Assembly: GCA_009780695.1 (NCBI GenBank)
Contig: WQZN01000001.1
Span: forward strand, 248,001 to 312,000
DNA length: 64,000 bases
Origin: Microbacteriaceae bacterium
GTDB taxonomy: Bacteria > Actinomycetota > Actinomycetes > Actinomycetales > Microbacteriaceae
Direction: 5' to 3'
How positions within the stretch are numbered: the stretch's first letter is position 1; each line of letters opens with the position of its first letter. Below the pieces are notes generated by a model. It was not told the origin of the DNA and did no database searches. It worked only from the letters and a program-made list of their open reading frames with translations. Position numbers and translations under genes: made by a program. Of the stretch, positions 25,280 through 34,832 are shown in pieces.

Positions 25280-26323
25280 TCAGGTGTATTGCGAGACCCG
25301 CCGCCTGACCTCCGCGCGAACGTCGCCGAGGGCACGGATTCTGCGCACCGCAATGCGCGCATAGATAGCCCCGACAATCACGCTCACCACGGCGCCGAAG
25401 CTGATCGGAATTTCTCGTCCGTGGAACACAAGCCATCGGTCCATGGTCCCAAGGCATACGCCGAACGCGAAGATCACGATGAGGCCACCGAATTGGACAT
25501 AATTCGAGCTGACTCTCGCAGCGATGTCCACCGCCGCCGTCAAACCGAAAGCAGACATCAGAACCGCCATCACCAGCCCGAAGAGCCGCAGCCCTCGGGT
25601 GTCCTGATCGCGGCGTGGGATCTTCACGCAGACCCATGTGAAGAATGCCGAGAACACCGTGATCATGGCGCTGAAGGTTCCCAACGCCACCGCAACCCTG
25701 CCAACTCGTCCAGGATCCGCCACTGCCTGAGCCAGGACGATCGGCACGACAAGAGTGCCGCTGCCGGCAAGAGCGGTGGCTCGCCATCCGATCTTCGGAG
25801 AACCCCGCAAGCTATCGCGGATTCGCGATACATCTCGCTCCCGCCTCTCGAGAAGCACGCGAAGACTCGGAAGAGTGACGACGCGCAGCGCATAGACGGA
25901 AAGCCCCGTAAAGACAAGCGCCCCGATGCAGAGCGCAAGCGGACTCGCGTCGTCTGCCAGTCGGCCGGGCGGGACGGTGAACGACGCCGCGGCCAAAAGG
26001 GCAAAGACAATGCACACCCCGAGCAGCGCGAATACCACCACCAAACCAGTACGTGAAGACAGGTCTGTCTTTCCGCGCCGCGACAGTGTCGCAACCAGGG
26101 GAGCGAAGAACACCGGCCAGAGCCAGGAGACAGCTGGAGCAAGCTGGGCATAGAGCCACTGAGCAACCGACCCCGCGAACCCGCCGCCAAGGGGAACCGT
26201 GGCCAGAGGAATCGTCGCTGCCCCGAGTAGAGCGGTCCCCACCAGCACGGCAGCCGGCCACATTCGTTCTACGTCAGCGGACTCGTCAAGTTGGTAATCG
26301 GAGTACATGTCTGAACCCTGCAT
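25280..26323 (-). CDS. multi-pass membrane protein, unknown, AT-richer
   Basis: A 347-residue protein with about nine hydrophobic segments (for example AAVLVGTALLGAATIPLATV near 23-42 and SFGAVVSVIVGAIYARIAV near the C-terminus) and a basic loop (RVLLERRERDVSRIRDSLRG) in the middle. No family was recognised. Its base composition is visibly lower in GC (about 55-60 percent in several lines) than its neighbours, and it is bracketed by two direct repeat copies, so recent acquisition is likely. ATG 26323 is chosen; ATG 26308 is an alternative. The tail RAEVRRRVSQYT is cytoplasmic by charge. Confidence 0.65.
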   Translation of the reverse strand: MQGSDMYSDYQLDESADVERMWPAAVLVGTALLGAATIPLATVPLGGGFAGSVAQWLYAQLAPAVSWLWPVFFAPLVATLSRRGKTDLSSRTGLVVVFALLGVCIVFALLAAASFTVPPGRLADDASPLALCIGALVFTGLSVYALRVVTLPSLRVLLERRERDVSRIRDSLRGSPKIGWRATALAGSGTLVVPIVLAQAVADPGRVGRVAVALGTFSAMITVFSAFFTWVCVKIPRRDQDTRGLRLFGLVMAVLMSAFGLTAAVDIAARVSSNYVQFGGLIVIFAFGVCLGTMDRWLVFHGREIPISFGAVVSVIVGAIYARIAVRRIRALGDVRAEVRRRVSQYT

Positions 26324-26388
26324 GACGGCACCGACATGCAGTCGCGGGTCAGGCGCAAACGAAGTCGCAAGATGGCGCGCCCTCTCTC

Positions 26389-26469
26389 GCCGGATTCCAC
26401 CAATTCGGTCGGTATCTCCCCACAACGGCACCTCGTCGACCGCATCGAGCCGAATCGGTGGATTCCGGC
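26389..26469. repeat. GTCACCGATTCGG-family repeat, right flank of membrane gene
   Basis: Arms GCCGGATTCCACCAATTCGG and its near-complement (18 of 20 pair) enclose the same core AACGGCACCTCG as 25147-25230, in the same orientation. Confidence 0.9.
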
Positions 26470-26564
26470 ACGCGCCGACGCACGGCACCGACACCGACGC
26501 CGAGGCGGCTTTGCTCCGGAGCACAATGCGCACCGGATGCCGACGGCGCGGAGATGATGAGGAC

Positions 26565-26834
26565 ATGAGCAGCGCCTCAGGCCGGGCCGCGCAGATCAGC
26601 GCACTGCTGTTCGATGCGGACCCGATCGGCCTCAACTTCACGATCAACACGGATGAGTACGACTCGGAGGCGAAGGAGGTCGATCGTGTTCTCGACTCGA
26701 GTTCCAGCGTCGAGGCGCTCACCGTGACGATCCGTGACATCTTCCTCGAGTGGTTCAACGCCGAGGCCGACCTCGTGGGGCCGCTCGAACGCTATGCGGG
26801 GGCTGCCGCGCAGATCTGGGAGCTGCGGAGCTGA
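26565..26834 (+). CDS. 89-residue acidic protein, unknown
   Basis: A small acidic protein (MSSASGRAAQISALLFDADP start, NTDEYDSEAKEVDRVL in the middle, EWFNAEADLVGPLERY near the end), with no signal or membrane segment. TGAGG lies a few bases before the ATG. The size and acidity would fit an immunity or partner protein, but no toxin gene is adjacent; function unknown. It converges on hspR across 309 nt. Confidence 0.6.
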   Translation: MSSASGRAAQISALLFDADPIGLNFTINTDEYDSEAKEVDRVLDSSSSVEALTVTIRDIFLEWFNAEADLVGPLERYAGAAAQIWELRS

Positions 26835-26948
26835 AGAAGCGGCGCCGGATGTCGCTTGGGCAGCACACGAACCGACATTTCGCACCGATATTCGGCACCG
26901 GCACTTCACGGTGAGGCCGTCGGCAGCCGCAACGCACCTCTCGAGGCA

Positions 26949-26985
26949 GTTCGGGCGGCGTAGAGCGCGGAAACCACGCCCGAAC
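26949..26985. terminator. GTTCGGGCG inverted repeat
   Basis: Perfect 9-bp arms, GTTCGGGCG and CGCCCGAAC, with a 19-nt loop at the convergent junction. Confidence 0.6.
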
Positions 26986-27014
26986 GCACCGCTCGCGTCA
27001 CTTTGGGGCGGCGA

Positions 27015-27112
27015 TGCACAGAACTCCTGACGAGTCCGGCCCTGCGCCGCCGGCGACCGCGGTTTTCTGCGGGTGCGCCCCGGCCGTCGACACGTCCATC
27101 AGGAGTTATGCG
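27015..27112. repeat. AACTCCTGA inverted repeat
   Basis: AACTCCTGA near 27021 and TCAGGAGTT near 27099 pair exactly, with weaker flanking complementarity. It lies just 3' of hspR. Confidence 0.6.
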
Positions 27113-27143
27113 CACGCAGCCGTGCGCACCCCAGCAGCACCGC

Positions 27144-27578
27144 TCAGCCCTCCGAACCCCAAGGGCGCCAGACGACGAGCTGGTCGCGACGCTGGGTGCG
27201 GGTGCCGGGGCGCAGCGGCACGACCTCGCCCGCGGCATCCGACGCGAACACCATGCGCCCCTGCCGGGCGAGCAGGGCATCCGCCAGTGCCGATTCGAGC
27301 TCGCGCACGCGGCCCTGCAGCGACCGCACCTCGTTCTCGAGCGAGAGCACGCGGCGGATGCCTTCCAGAGACACGCCCTCGGCCGACAGCCGCGCGATCT
27401 CGCGCAGCTGGGCGATGTCGCGCAGCGAGTACCGCCGCGACTTGCCCGCGGTGCGCTTCGGCTCGACGAGGCCGAGCCGGTCGTACTGTCGCAGGGTCTG
27501 CGGGTGCAGCTCGGCGAGCTCGGCCGCGGCCGCGATCGCGAAGAGCGGGGTGTCCTGGTCGACGTCGACGGTGGCCAT
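27144..27578 (-). CDS. hspR: heat-shock repressor HspR, MerR family
   Basis: A 144-residue repressor of the dnaK operon in actinobacteria. Residues about 10-80 form the MerR-type winged helix (PLFAIAAAAELAELHPQTLR, YDRLGLVEPKRTAGKSRRYS), and about 85-115 a coiled coil (LENEVRSLQGRVRELESAL). It needs DnaK as co-repressor in known systems. It is the last gene of dnaK-grpE-dnaJ-hspR, and HAIR sites lie upstream of dnaK. It may also have its own leaderless promoter (TAGGTT at 27585-27590). Confidence 0.95.
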   Translation of the reverse strand: MATVDVDQDTPLFAIAAAAELAELHPQTLRQYDRLGLVEPKRTAGKSRRYSLRDIAQLREIARLSAEGVSLEGIRRVLSLENEVRSLQGRVRELESALADALLARQGRMVFASDAAGEVVPLRPGTRTQRRDQLVVWRPWGSEG

Positions 27579-27584
27579 GACCCG

Positions 27585-27590
27585 AACCTA
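27585..27590 (-). promoter_or_regulatory. possible internal hspR promoter -10
   Basis: Minus-strand TAGGTT lies 6 nt before the hspR ATG; its TAG is also the dnaJ stop codon. Confidence 0.4.
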
Positions 27591-28583
27591 GCCCCGCGCC
27601 CGCGCGAGCAGGTCGTCGCGGGGGTTCTCCTTCGGAAGCTTGTCCGCGAAGGCGAGCAGCGCGTTCTCGGCCTCGGCCGACATGTGCGACGGCACCGCGA
27701 CCTGGACCTCGGCCAGCAGGTCGCCCGTGGCCTTCGCCGTCGCCACGCCGCGGCCCTTGACGCGCAGCACGCGCCCGGACGGCGTGCCGGGGGCCACCTT
27801 GAGCTTCACGACCTGGCCGTCGAGCGTCGGCACCTCGATGGTCGCGCCGAGCGCCGCCTCGATGAAGGTGACCGGCACGTGCAGGCGCAGGTTGAGCCCG
27901 TCGCGCTCGAACACGGGGTGCTTGCGCACCGCCACCTGCAGGATCAGGTCGCCCGCCTCGCCGCCGTCGGGCGAGGGGTGGCCCTTGCCGCGCAGACGGA
28001 TCTTCTGCCCGTCCGAGACGCCGGCCGGCACCTTGACCTTGATCGGCTTGCCGCCGACGCCCTCGAGCGTGACGGTCTCGCCGCGCACGGCGTCGACGAA
28101 GTCGATCGAGGCGGATGCCTGCAGGTCCTGCCCCTTGGTCGGCCCGCCGTAGCCGCGGAAGCCGCCCGAGGACTGGCCGAAGCGGCCGCCGCCGAACAGG
28201 CCGCCGAGGATGTCGTCGTACCCGGCCCCGCCGCCCGGGTACTGCTGGTACCCGCCGCGGCCGCCGCCGGCCCCGCCGAACATCGACCCGAACACGTCGT
28301 CGAAGCCGCCCGCCCCGCCGGACCCGGGCGCCGTGAACCGGGCGCCCGAGCCCATGGCGCGGATCTGGTCGTACTCCTGACGCTGCTCGGGGTCGGAGAG
28401 CACCGAGTAGGCCTCGCTGATCTCCTTGAAGCGCGCCTCAGCCTTGGCATCCCCCGGGTTCGAATCCGGGTGGTACTGCCGTGCGAGCTTGCGATAGGTC
28501 TTCTTCAGGTCCGCCTCGGACACGTCCTTGGACACGCCGAGCGTCTTGTAGAAGTCCTTGTCGAACCAGTCCTGACTGGCCAA
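27588..28583 (-). CDS. dnaJ: DnaJ-type co-chaperone without zinc finger
   Basis: A 331-residue J-protein that stimulates DnaK ATPase. J domain at 8-75 with HPD at 38-40; Gly/Phe/Tyr-rich linker about 85-150; then two beta-rich substrate-binding domains. The four CxxCxGxG zinc repeats of type I DnaJ are absent, so it is a type II (CbpA/DnaJ2-like) protein, as often found in this operon in actinobacteria. AAGGAGG precedes the ATG. A dispersed 84-bp repeat separates it from grpE. Confidence 0.94.
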   Translation of the reverse strand: MASQDWFDKDFYKTLGVSKDVSEADLKKTYRKLARQYHPDSNPGDAKAEARFKEISEAYSVLSDPEQRQEYDQIRAMGSGARFTAPGSGGAGGFDDVFGSMFGGAGGGRGGYQQYPGGGAGYDDILGGLFGGGRFGQSSGGFRGYGGPTKGQDLQASASIDFVDAVRGETVTLEGVGGKPIKVKVPAGVSDGQKIRLRGKGHPSPDGGEAGDLILQVAVRKHPVFERDGLNLRLHVPVTFIEAALGATIEVPTLDGQVVKLKVAPGTPSGRVLRVKGRGVATAKATGDLLAEVQVAVPSHMSAEAENALLAFADKLPKENPRDDLLARARG

Positions 28584-28603
28584 CGCGCCTCCTTGGAGTG
28601 GGG

Positions 28604-28687
28604 GGCTCCATTCGGCCTGGCGGCCCCAGTCGACCAGCGAGATCGGAACCCGCTGGTCGACTGAGCCGCTTGCGGCGAATGGAGACC
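28604..28687. repeat. 84-bp inverted repeat inside the dnaK operon
   Basis: Arms GGCTCCATTCGG...CGACCAGCG and CGCTGGTCGACTGAG...GGAGACC. It fills nearly all of the grpE-dnaJ gap and would fold in the operon mRNA. The dnaJ ribosome site (28588-28594) lies just outside it. Confidence 0.9.
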
Positions 28688-28693
28688 GGGAGT

Positions 28694-29265
28694 TTATTCG
28701 GAAGGGGTGGCGACGACCACGCGGGCGACGCGCACGAGCGTCGAGCCGATCGTGTAGCCGGTCTCAACGACGTCGAGCACGGTCGTCTCGGTCGCGCCGG
28801 GTGTCGGCTGCTGGAAGATCGCCTCGTGCTTCTGCGGGTCGAAGACCTCGCCGACCTCGCCGAACGGAGCGACGCCGAGCTTCTCGACGGCGCCGCGCAG
28901 CTTCGCGGCGATCGTCGGGAACGCGCCGTCGCCGTCGAGGTCGCCGTGCTTCTGGGCGCGGTCGAGGTCGTCGAGCACCGGCAGCAGCACCTTGACGGCG
29001 TCGCGCACGGCGCGCTCGCGCACCTGCTCGCGCTCGCCCTCGGTGCGGCGGCGGTAGTTCGCGTACTCGGCGGTGACGCGCTTCAGGTCTGCGAGGTGCT
29101 CGTCGGACGGGTCGGCCTGCTCGGCCTCGGCGGCGTTGAGGATGTCTTCGACATACAGTTCCTCGCCGTCACCCGCCTCGGGGGCCGAGGTGTTGCCCTC
29201 GGCCCCGTCGGCACCGGCCGCAGCATTCTCTTCGGGCTCCTGGCCCTCGGGCTGCTGATCCGTCA

Positions 29266-29266
<1 letters not shown>
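28694..29266 (-). CDS. grpE: nucleotide exchange factor GrpE
   Basis: A 190-residue DnaK nucleotide exchange factor. An acidic, disordered N-terminus (1-60) precedes a long coiled coil (about 60-105, LKRVTAEYANYRRRTEGERE) and the compact C-terminal beta domain (about 140-190, IGSTLVRVARVVVA). The ATG overlaps the dnaK stop by one base (TAATG), so translation is coupled. Confidence 0.95.
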
Positions 29267-31250
<1,984 letters not shown>

Positions 31251-31266
31251 TTCGCAGGAAAGAGGC

Positions 31267-31920
31267 CTATTCCGCCGGGCTGCCGCACCACCAGGCAGCG
31301 CCGGTGACCACTGAGAACGGGGTCGGGCGGCCCGCCGTGGCATCCGCGAAGACCTTCTCCATATCGTCCGGCACGTCACCGCTCGTCTCCCAGCGGTTGC
31401 GGCCGGCGCGCGCGGTCCACCCCGGACCGGACACGTGGACGAAGTCGCCCGCGATGACGTCGATGTAGAGATCGTCGATCGCTTCGAGCAAGTCCTCGGA
31501 GCCGCGGTCGCGCGCGTCGCACCCGCAGTCCGGCTCGATCCCGAGGTAGAGCGGCTCGGCGGCATCGGCGTGAAGCACGACAACGGTGTCGGGCGTGTTC
31601 TCGAACTCCCCGCGCACCACGATCAGAGGCAGGGCGCCCGCAGCATGGGGAACCAGCCGCGACGCCGTCGCACCGACAGGACCCCGCCAGCCCGCGGGGG
31701 CATCCGTTCGCTCCTCCGTGGCCAGCTCGAGCGAGACGAGCGCTCGCGCCCATGCGTCGGCGCGCGCGCCCACGATCCGATACCGCGCCGGCTCGGTCAC
31801 TCGGGAGTACTCGTCTTGGGAAGGGCTGCCGCCCTCGTGCGGGTCGGGCCATGACGCGCTGCTCCTCGGCGCGAGCGCCGCGTACTCGCGCTCGACGGCG
31901 GCCAACAGTCGATCCTCCAC
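31267..31920 (-). CDS. 217-residue protein, probably DUF6226-like, unknown
   Basis: A cytoplasmic protein with no known catalytic motif. WPDPHEGG (25-32), EYSRVTEPARYRIVGARADA (about 37-56) and a GIEPDCGCDARDRGSEDLL stretch near 130-148 recall a family of unknown function seen in Microbacteriaceae; I recall it as DUF6226, but this needs a profile search. GTG 31920 has TAGTCT 6 nt upstream. The 3' end lies 17 nt from HAIR site 2. Confidence 0.65.
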   Translation of the reverse strand: MEDRLLAAVEREYAALAPRSSASWPDPHEGGSPSQDEYSRVTEPARYRIVGARADAWARALVSLELATEERTDAPAGWRGPVGATASRLVPHAAGALPLIVVRGEFENTPDTVVVLHADAAEPLYLGIEPDCGCDARDRGSEDLLEAIDDLYIDVIAGDFVHVSGPGWTARAGRNRWETSGDVPDDMEKVFADATAGRPTPFSVVTGAAWWCGSPAE

Positions 31921-31926
31921 GAGCCG

Positions 31927-31932
31927 AGACTA
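31927..31932 (-). promoter_or_regulatory. -10 box, leaderless promoter
   Basis: Minus-strand TAGTCT, 6 nt before the GTG at 31920. Confidence 0.5.
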
Positions 31933-32102
31933 CGGCGCATCGAGTGGGCGGTTGCGGCCCCCATTCGGACGGTATGACGACGACGAGTGCCATGTCGACG
32001 CCGCGAAACGCAGCGCGGGCGACGCCGGCACAGAACCAAGACGCCCCACCCCGGGCAACCGCTAAGCTCCGATCACCGCACACTCAACGTCGAGGAGCCC
32101 CC

Positions 32103-32345
32103 ATGGTCACTGCCATCGTCCTGATCAACACCGATCACGGGGCGGTGAGCCAGGTCGCGAAGGACCTCGGCGCGATCCCCGAAGTCACCGAGGTGCTGTC
32201 GGTCACCGGGCCGTACGACCTGGTGGTCAAGATCCAGGTCGAGGCATACGAGCTGATGGCGGACGTCGTCACCGAGAAGCTCACCCGGGTCGACGGCATC
32301 GTGGACAGCACGACGCTGATGTCCTTCCGGACGTACAAGTTCTGA
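32103..32345 (+). CDS. Lrp/AsnC ligand-binding domain protein (stand-alone RAM domain)
   Basis: An 80-residue protein consisting only of the ligand-binding (RAM) domain of Lrp/AsnC regulators: TAIVLINTDHG, EVLSVTGPYDLVVKIQ, and STTLMSFRTYKF. The helix-turn-helix is absent, so it cannot bind DNA alone; such proteins bind amino acids and may modulate partners. GAGGAG precedes the ATG. The divergent trpD begins 31 nt later, so it may sense tryptophan or an aromatic intermediate (inference). Confidence 0.88.
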   Translation: MVTAIVLINTDHGAVSQVAKDLGAIPEVTEVLSVTGPYDLVVKIQVEAYELMADVVTEKLTRVDGIVDSTTLMSFRTYKF

Positions 32346-32376
32346 GTCCGGCGCCGAAAGCCTGAAGGGATCACCC

Positions 32377-33408
32377 ATGTCCGCGCTCTACCGCAGCAGC
32401 CTCGCCAAGCTCACCCAGAACCAGAACCTCAACGAAGTCGAGGTCGTCGACTTCATCGAGGCGATGCGCGATGACACCGTGACGGATGTCCAGATCGCCG
32501 GCTTCCTCGTCGCGCTCCTGATGAAGGGGCCGAGCATCGACGAGGTCGCCTACATCGCCCGCGCCATGCGCGCGAACTGCGTCCAGATCCAGCCCGCCGT
32601 CGATCGCGACCTGATGGACCTCTGCGGCACCGGTGGCGGCCTGCAGACCTTCAACGTCAGCTCGGCGAACTCGATCCTCACCGCTGCGGCGGGGGTGCCG
32701 GTCGCCAAGCACGGCAGCCGCAGCATCTCGTCCTCGTCGGGCAGCGCCGACGTGCTCGAGTCCCTCGGCATCAAGGTCGAGATCGCGCCCGACCAGGGCC
32801 GCCAGCTGATCGAGCAGGTCGGCTGGAGCTTCCTCTACGCCCCGGCCTTCCACCCGATCATGCTCAAGGTCTTCTTCCCCGAGCAGGCGCTCGGCATCAA
32901 GACCATCTTCTTCACGATCATCGGGCCGCTCATCAACCCGGCCGGCGCACCGCGCCACCTGCTCGGCGTCTACCAGCCCGGCCTCGTCGGCATGGTCGGC
33001 GAGGTCGTCGCCCAGCTCGGCATGAAGCACGTGCTCGTCGTGCACGGCCTCGACGGGCTCGACGAGATCTCGATCCTCGGTCGCACCTCGATCGCCGAGG
33101 TGCGCGGCGAGTCGATCGAGCGCTACGAGGTCGCCCCCGAGGACTTCGGCTTCGCCCGCGCCTCGATCGAGGACGTCGCCGGCGGCAGCCCGCAGTTCAA
33201 CGCCGAGGTGATCAAGAACATCTTCGACGGTAAGGACGAGGGCCCGCGCCGCGACTTCCTGCTGCTCAACTCGGGCTTCGCGCTGTACACCGCCGGCTCG
33301 GCGGACAGCCCCGAGAAGGGCATCGCGCTCGCGAAGCAGACGCTTGAGTCGGGTGCCGCCGCACGCAAGCTCGACGAGATCATCGCCGCCTCCAACGCCC
33401 TCGGATGA
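32377..33408 (+). CDS. trpD: anthranilate phosphoribosyltransferase (divergent type)
   Basis: A 343-residue enzyme that joins anthranilate and PRPP in tryptophan synthesis. CGTGGG (about 86-91), NVSSANS (96-102), KHGSRSISSSSGSADVLE and GPLINPA are the PRPP/anthranilate motifs, here NVSSANS in place of the usual NISTAAA, and a PEDFG motif late in the protein. This pattern looks closer to archaeal-type TrpD than to the usual actinobacterial form. GAAGGG precedes the ATG. trpC overlaps the stop by 4 nt. Confidence 0.88.
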   Translation: MSALYRSSLAKLTQNQNLNEVEVVDFIEAMRDDTVTDVQIAGFLVALLMKGPSIDEVAYIARAMRANCVQIQPAVDRDLMDLCGTGGGLQTFNVSSANSILTAAAGVPVAKHGSRSISSSSGSADVLESLGIKVEIAPDQGRQLIEQVGWSFLYAPAFHPIMLKVFFPEQALGIKTIFFTIIGPLINPAGAPRHLLGVYQPGLVGMVGEVVAQLGMKHVLVVHGLDGLDEISILGRTSIAEVRGESIERYEVAPEDFGFARASIEDVAGGSPQFNAEVIKNIFDGKDEGPRRDFLLLNSGFALYTAGSADSPEKGIALAKQTLESGAAARKLDEIIAASNALG

Positions 33409-34130
33409 GGTCGCTGGTTGCCTCGATCCGCGCGCGCCAGGCATCCGGCCTGCTGCCCGTCATCGCCGAGATCAAGCCGCGTTCGCCGAAGGAGGGCGAC
33501 CTGCTCGCCGGCCGCGACCCGCGCGAGCTGGCGCTGGCCTACGCCGCGCTGCCCGTCGCGGGCATCTCGGTCGTGACGGAGCCGCACGATTTCGGCGGCT
33601 CGGTCGAGATGCTGCGCAGGGTGCGGGATGTCACCGAGCTGCCGATCCTGCGCAAGGACTTCCCGCAGACCGAGGCCGACCTCGAGGAGACGCGTGAGGC
33701 GGGCGCCGATGCGATCCTGCTCATCGTGAAGATGCTCGAGGTCGAGCGACTCGTCGCCCTGCACCGGGCGGCGCTCGACCTCGGGCTCGAGACGCTCGTC
33801 GAGGTGCACGATCCGGGCGAGCTCGCGGTGTTGCGGGAACACGGCATCCGGCCGAGCCTCATCGGCATCAACAACCGCGACATCGCGATCGGCGAGACCG
33901 ACGCCGGCGACGTCGGGCGCACGGAGTCGTTCGCCGCGCGGCTGCCCGGCGGCGTTCCCCGGCTGAGCGAGAGCGCGATCACGGGCCCCGATGACGCGCG
34001 GCGGGCCCGGGATGCCGGCGCCGACGCCGTGCTGGTCGGCACCGCGATCCTCCGCGCCGCCGACCCCGCCGCAATGATCCGGTCGTTGGTCGAGGTCGGC
34101 TCGGCGGCGGCTCCGGGCGGCCGTCCGTGA
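33405..34130 (+). CDS. trpC: indole-3-glycerol-phosphate synthase
   Basis: A 241-residue TIM barrel that closes the indole ring in tryptophan synthesis. Catalytic segments are present: IAEIKPRSPKEGD (Glu, Lys, Ser), ILRKDF (Lys), LIGINNRD (Asn, Arg), SESAI (Glu, Ser). The N-terminal extension is short. Overlaps with trpD (ATGA) and trpF (GTGA) mean tight translational coupling. Confidence 0.9.
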   Translation: MRSLVASIRARQASGLLPVIAEIKPRSPKEGDLLAGRDPRELALAYAALPVAGISVVTEPHDFGGSVEMLRRVRDVTELPILRKDFPQTEADLEETREAGADAILLIVKMLEVERLVALHRAALDLGLETLVEVHDPGELAVLREHGIRPSLIGINNRDIAIGETDAGDVGRTESFAARLPGGVPRLSESAITGPDDARRARDAGADAVLVGTAILRAADPAAMIRSLVEVGSAAAPGGRP

Positions 34131-34786
34131 CCCTCGTGAAGATCTGCGGCCTCACGCACCCCGACGACGTCGTGGCGGCGAGGGATGCCGGCGCCGAGCG
34201 ACTCGGGTTCGTCGTCGGCTACCCGCAGCCGGTGCCGTGGAACCTCGACATCCCCCGTGCCCGTGAGCTCATGGCGCTCGGGGGTGCCGCCGAGCGCGTC
34301 GCCGTGGTCGGCGGCGACGCGGAGTCGATCATCCGCATCGTGTCCGAGACCGGGGTGGGGCTCGTGCAGCTGCACGCCGACGAGCCGCCCGCCGTCGTCG
34401 AGGCCGTCGCAGCCACCGGTGTGCACGTGCTGAAGGCACTGAGCGCCGAGGCCGGGAAGGCCGCCGGCGCGGCCGAGGACTGGGTCGCCCTCGCGCGCCG
34501 CTTCGTCGACGCGGGTGTGGCGGAGATCCTGCTCGACTCGCGCAGCGCCGACAGACCGGCGGGCACCGGGCAGGTCTTCAACTGGGGCATCGCGCGCGCC
34601 GTGGTGGATGCCGTGGACGTTCCCGTCATCCTCGCGGGCGGCCTCGACCCCGCCAACGTCGCGGACGCCATCGCCGCGGTGCGCCCCACGGGCGTCGACG
34701 TGATCAGCGGCGTCTCGGGGGTCGAGGACAGGAAGGACCCGGCCCTGATCCGCGCCTTCGTCGCGGCCGTCCGCGGCGCACGCTGA
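34127..34786 (+). CDS. trpF: phosphoribosylanthranilate isomerase
   Basis: A 219-residue TIM-barrel enzyme between TrpD and TrpC in the pathway. KICGLT carries the catalytic Cys (residue 6), and LLDSRSADRPAGTGQVFNW the catalytic Asp. The loop normally reading SPR is GYPQPVPWN, an oddity. DVISGVSGVEDRKD matches the phosphate-binding end. Starting at GTG 34127, it completes the trpD-C-F set; trpE, trpG, trpB and trpA are not in this window. Confidence 0.88.
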   Translation: MTLVKICGLTHPDDVVAARDAGAERLGFVVGYPQPVPWNLDIPRARELMALGGAAERVAVVGGDAESIIRIVSETGVGLVQLHADEPPAVVEAVAATGVHVLKALSAEAGKAAGAAEDWVALARRFVDAGVAEILLDSRSADRPAGTGQVFNWGIARAVVDAVDVPVILAGGLDPANVADAIAAVRPTGVDVISGVSGVEDRKDPALIRAFVAAVRGAR

Positions 34787-34820
34787 CCCCGCGCCTCGGG
34801 GCCTGAGAGCCCGTGCCGGG

Positions 34821-34826
34821 TACCGT
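34821..34826 (+). promoter_or_regulatory. -10 box, leaderless promoter of corA-like gene
   Basis: TACCGT, 6 nt before the ATG at 34833. Confidence 0.45.
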
Positions 34827-34832
34827 TGCGCC

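Larger units (their letters stand above)
26835..27143. other. 309-nt convergent intergenic region with two inverted repeats
   Basis: No gene is seen. It holds the repeats at 26949-26985 and 27015-27112 listed separately, and is bounded by the stops of the 89-residue gene and hspR. Confidence 0.7.

Noticed and set aside
25101..25787. Longer start for the SNF2 helicase
   Set aside because: The upstream frame runs through a dispersed repeat and antisense to the membrane-protein gene; it is a GC-rich open frame, not coding.
28453..28470. tRNA-like T-arm (GGTTCGAATCC inside a palindrome)
   Set aside because: It lies within the dnaJ J-domain coding sequence, and no acceptor, D or anticodon arm surrounds it.
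32103..32345. Full Lrp/AsnC transcription factor
   Set aside because: Only the 80-residue ligand-binding domain is present; no helix-turn-helix is encoded in frame upstream.
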